NCBI RefSeq assembly: GCF_021729015.1
Contig: NZ_JAJQQZ010000002.1
Location: 248,001-312,000, forward strand
Source of the DNA: Halobacterium rubrum
GTDB lineage: Archaea > Halobacteriota > Halobacteria > Halobacteriales > Halobacteriaceae
Length of the DNA: 64,000 nucleotides
Reading direction: 5' to 3'
Of this stretch, positions 62,534-64,000 are shown in pieces; position 1 is the stretch's first letter, and the number at the start of each line of letters is the position of its first letter. Below the pieces are notes generated by a model. That model was not told the origin of the DNA and ran no database searches. It was given only the letters and a program-made list of their open reading frames with translations. Position numbers and translations under genes: made by a program.

Positions 62534-62695
62534 ATGCAGTGCGCGGAGGACGGCTGCGACCGGCCGGCGGCCGTCCGCGTCCACGACCCCCGGGGGCGGG
62601 ACCGCGACGTCTGCCTGCCGCACGGCCGCAGCCTCGCCCAGCAGCCGGGCGTGGTCGCGGCGCCCATCGAGGACGCGGACGCCGAGTGGCCGTAG
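62534..62695 (+). CDS. Small zinc-finger-like protein, 53 residues
   Basis: A short reading frame four bases after the acetyltransferase stop. MQCAEDGCDRPAAVRV, then RDVCLPHGRSL, place Cys, Cys, Cys and His where a small C-x4-C...C-x2-H zinc site could form, like the many CPxCG-type microproteins of haloarchaea. The C-terminus is acidic (APIEDADAEWP). Coding is supported by the spacing, the codon pattern and the cysteine arrangement; function is unknown. Confidence 0.68.
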   Translation: MQCAEDGCDRPAAVRVHDPRGRDRDVCLPHGRSLAQQPGVVAAPIEDADAEWP

Positions 62696-62745
62696 GGCGC
62701 TGGATTTCGGCTGGAGACGCGCCAGTTGAGGCTCCGGGCCAGCTG

Positions 62746-63261
62746 TCACTCGTCGTCGAGCAGTTCCCGCTCGATGCCGGGGTCGCCGCCGGTCGCGTCG
62801 GAGACACCGCGCGTGAGCACGTCGAAGACGACGACCAGCGGCCACAGCACCAGGCCGACGTACCGCATCGGCTTCGCGACGCGGAGCGCCCACGAGTCGG
62901 CGTTCGCCAGCCCCCAGGACTTCGGGAGAATCTCGCCGCCGACGAGCACGAGCGTCGTCGCCGCCAGCGTCGTCCCGGCGACAGCGAGCTCCGGCGGCAG
63001 GTACGCCACCAGCAGCACCGTGAGGATGCTCGATATCGCGATGTTCACGACGTTGTTCCCGACCAGAATCGTCACGAGCAGCCGGTGTGGGTCCTCCCGG
63101 AGGTCCACGAGGTCCTCACCCCGGACGTCGTCGGCCGCGAGTTCGGCGATGCGGTCGTCGGACAGCGAGAACAGCGCGATCTCCGTGCTGGAGAAGAACG
63201 CCGACACCGCCAGCAGGGCGGCGACGACGACGAGCGACGTGATGACGGCCGTTTCGACCAT
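62746..63261 (-). CDS. CNNM-like (DUF21) membrane protein without CBS domains
   Basis: A 171-residue membrane protein equal to the transmembrane DUF21 domain of CNNM/CorC-type proteins. FFSSTEIALFSLSDDRIAEL, HRLLVTILVGNNVVNIAISS and LVLVGGEILPKSWGLANADS are its signatures. There are about four helices. The cytosolic CBS pair and CorC domain found in most homologues are missing; the protein ends soon after the last helix (GIERELLDDE). Either this is a naturally short form or the other domains are separate. It may transport or sense Mg. Confidence 0.84.
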   Translation of the reverse strand: MVETAVITSLVVVAALLAVSAFFSSTEIALFSLSDDRIAELAADDVRGEDLVDLREDPHRLLVTILVGNNVVNIAISSILTVLLVAYLPPELAVAGTTLAATTLVLVGGEILPKSWGLANADSWALRVAKPMRYVGLVLWPLVVVFDVLTRGVSDATGGDPGIERELLDDE

Positions 63262-63351
63262 GTGAGCGGCGACGGCGGGCAGTCACAAAAGCCGTGGGTC
63301 GGCGCGGCGCCGGCACGAACACTTTTGCCGCGGACGACGCGTCCTGTCCGC

Positions 63352-64000
63352 ATGGAGACCGTCGAGGGGGTCGCGCTCTGGGTGCACGTCGCGGCCGGCG
63401 CACTCGCGCTCGTCGCGGGCGGCCTCGCGCTCGCCACGGAGAAGGGCGGACAGCGCCACGTTCGGGCGGGGCGCGTCTACGTCGGGTCGATGGCCGTCGT
63501 CGTGGCGACGGTGGTCCCGCTGTTCGCCGTCGACCCGACGACCTTCCGGACGTTCCTGTTGCTCGTGGCGGTGTTCAGCGGGTACTTCGTGCTGTCCGGG
63601 TACCGCGCGCTCGCCCGGAAGCGCCCCGGAGACGCCCCGGAGGCGGTCGACTGGGGCGGGGCCGTCGTCGCCGTCGCGGCGTCGCTGGCGCTCGGCGGCT
63701 GGGGCGCCGGGCTGCTCGCCGGCGGCGACCCGTTCGGCGTCGTGATGGCGGTGTTCGGAACCATCGGCGCGCTCGTCGGCGCGGCCGACCTCCGGGCGTT
63801 CCGGGCGGGCGCCGACCGTCTGTGGCTGGTCGACCACCTCTCCCGGATGGTCGCCGGCTACGTCGCGACGGTGACCGCCGTCGCCGTCGTGAACGCCGGT
63901 CCGGTGCCGTCGGTGGTGGCGTGGCTGGCGCCGACGGCGGTCGGCGTCCCGCTCATCTGGTACTGGCAGGCGGCGTACGGGGACGCTGGACCGCTCGCCG
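63352..64000 (+). CDS. Multi-spanning membrane protein (DUF2306-like), 3' end cut
   Basis: The frame starts at ATG 63352 and runs off the right edge after 216 residues. Helices are visible at about 8-28 (LWVHVAAGALALVAGGLALA), 43-60, 68-88, 103-125, 133-150, 166-186 and near the end. A conserved GRVYVGSMAVVVATVVPLF loop follows the first helix. The pattern recalls DUF2306 or related haem-free integral membrane proteins. A CACTTTTGCC box 30 bases before the ATG gives a leaderless start. Function is unknown. Confidence 0.68.
   Translation, partial: METVEGVALWVHVAAGALALVAGGLALATEKGGQRHVRAGRVYVGSMAVVVATVVPLFAVDPTTFRTFLLLVAVFSGYFVLSGYRALARKRPGDAPEAVDWGGAVVAVAASLALGGWGAGLLAGGDPFGVVMAVFGTIGALVGAADLRAFRAGADRLWLVDHLSRMVAGYVATVTAVAVVNAGPVPSVVAWLAPTAVGVPLIWYWQAAYGDAGPLA

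Overview
The window is a 64 kb piece of a haloarchaeal chromosome, most like Halobacterium. The base composition is very GC-rich, the predicted proteins are strongly acidic, and many genes have a TATA-like box about 27 to 30 bases before the start codon, as expected for leaderless transcripts. The gene set is archaeal: L37Ae, L15e, RpoP, KEOPS Pcc1, prefoldin beta, RIO2, NcsA, the CdrL-CdrS-FtsZ2 division locus, and a halorhodopsin with the chloride-pump residues. There is no rRNA, CRISPR array or intact insertion sequence. Two tRNA genes are present, tRNA-Ser(CGA) and tRNA-Tyr(GUA), both on the minus strand.

Layout. 1-8.9 kb: information processing and housekeeping genes (Pth2, a carotenoid oxygenase, TruD, a zinc-ribbon protein, L37Ae-RpoP-Pcc1, prefoldin beta with a DUF3194 protein, a DUF2070 membrane protein, the GMP synthase glutaminase subunit). 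8.9-15 kb: a hydantoinase/oxoprolinase A-B pair, an HNH protein, a DUF192 protein and a Tat-exported HtrA-like protease. 15.1-15.4 kb: tRNA-Ser with copies of its own 3' end and paired hairpins beside it. 15.5-19.7 kb: a MoxR ATPase facing a four-gene DUF4129/DUF58 membrane operon. 19.8-26.7 kb: a type IV pilus-like operon (ATPase, double F-domain membrane protein, five small pilin-like proteins with overlapping ends). 26.95-32.4 kb: a giant secreted protein with a seven-repeat FG-GAP propeller and about fourteen tandem beta domains, ending in an AT-rich patch. 32.8-34.7 kb: a receiver-like/MinD/unknown operon. 35-38 kb: envelope genes (phosphatase/sulfatase-fold protein, flippase-like protein, UbiA prenyltransferase). 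38.1-38.4 kb: tRNA-Tyr with 3'-end relics. 38.5-40.7 kb: cdrL, cdrS and ftsZ2. 40.8-49.3 kb: NcsA, HD phosphohydrolase, MFS transporter, M29 aminopeptidase, methyltransferase, endonuclease IV, peroxiredoxin. 49.3-56.6 kb: lipoate ligase-like protein, halorhodopsin, RIO2, a 2Fe-2S ferredoxin, two surface or membrane proteins, L15e. 56.7-61.8 kb: an electron-bifurcating Fix/Etf operon. 61.8-64 kb: a winged-helix acetyltransferase, a small zinc protein, a CNNM-like protein and a truncated membrane protein.

The strongest unexplained signals are four. (1) Pairs of short hairpins with arms of about 10 bases and 3-base loops, in modules of 44 to 52 bp. They occur beside tRNA-Ser and, in frame, inside truD and inside etfA/fixB. 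(2) The giant propeller protein, built from three families of near-identical repeats, each with one cysteine near either end, lying directly after a pilus-like operon. (3) A receiver-like/MinD/unknown operon. (4) GTAAGAC-type inverted repeats, candidate operators, before cdrS-ftsZ2.
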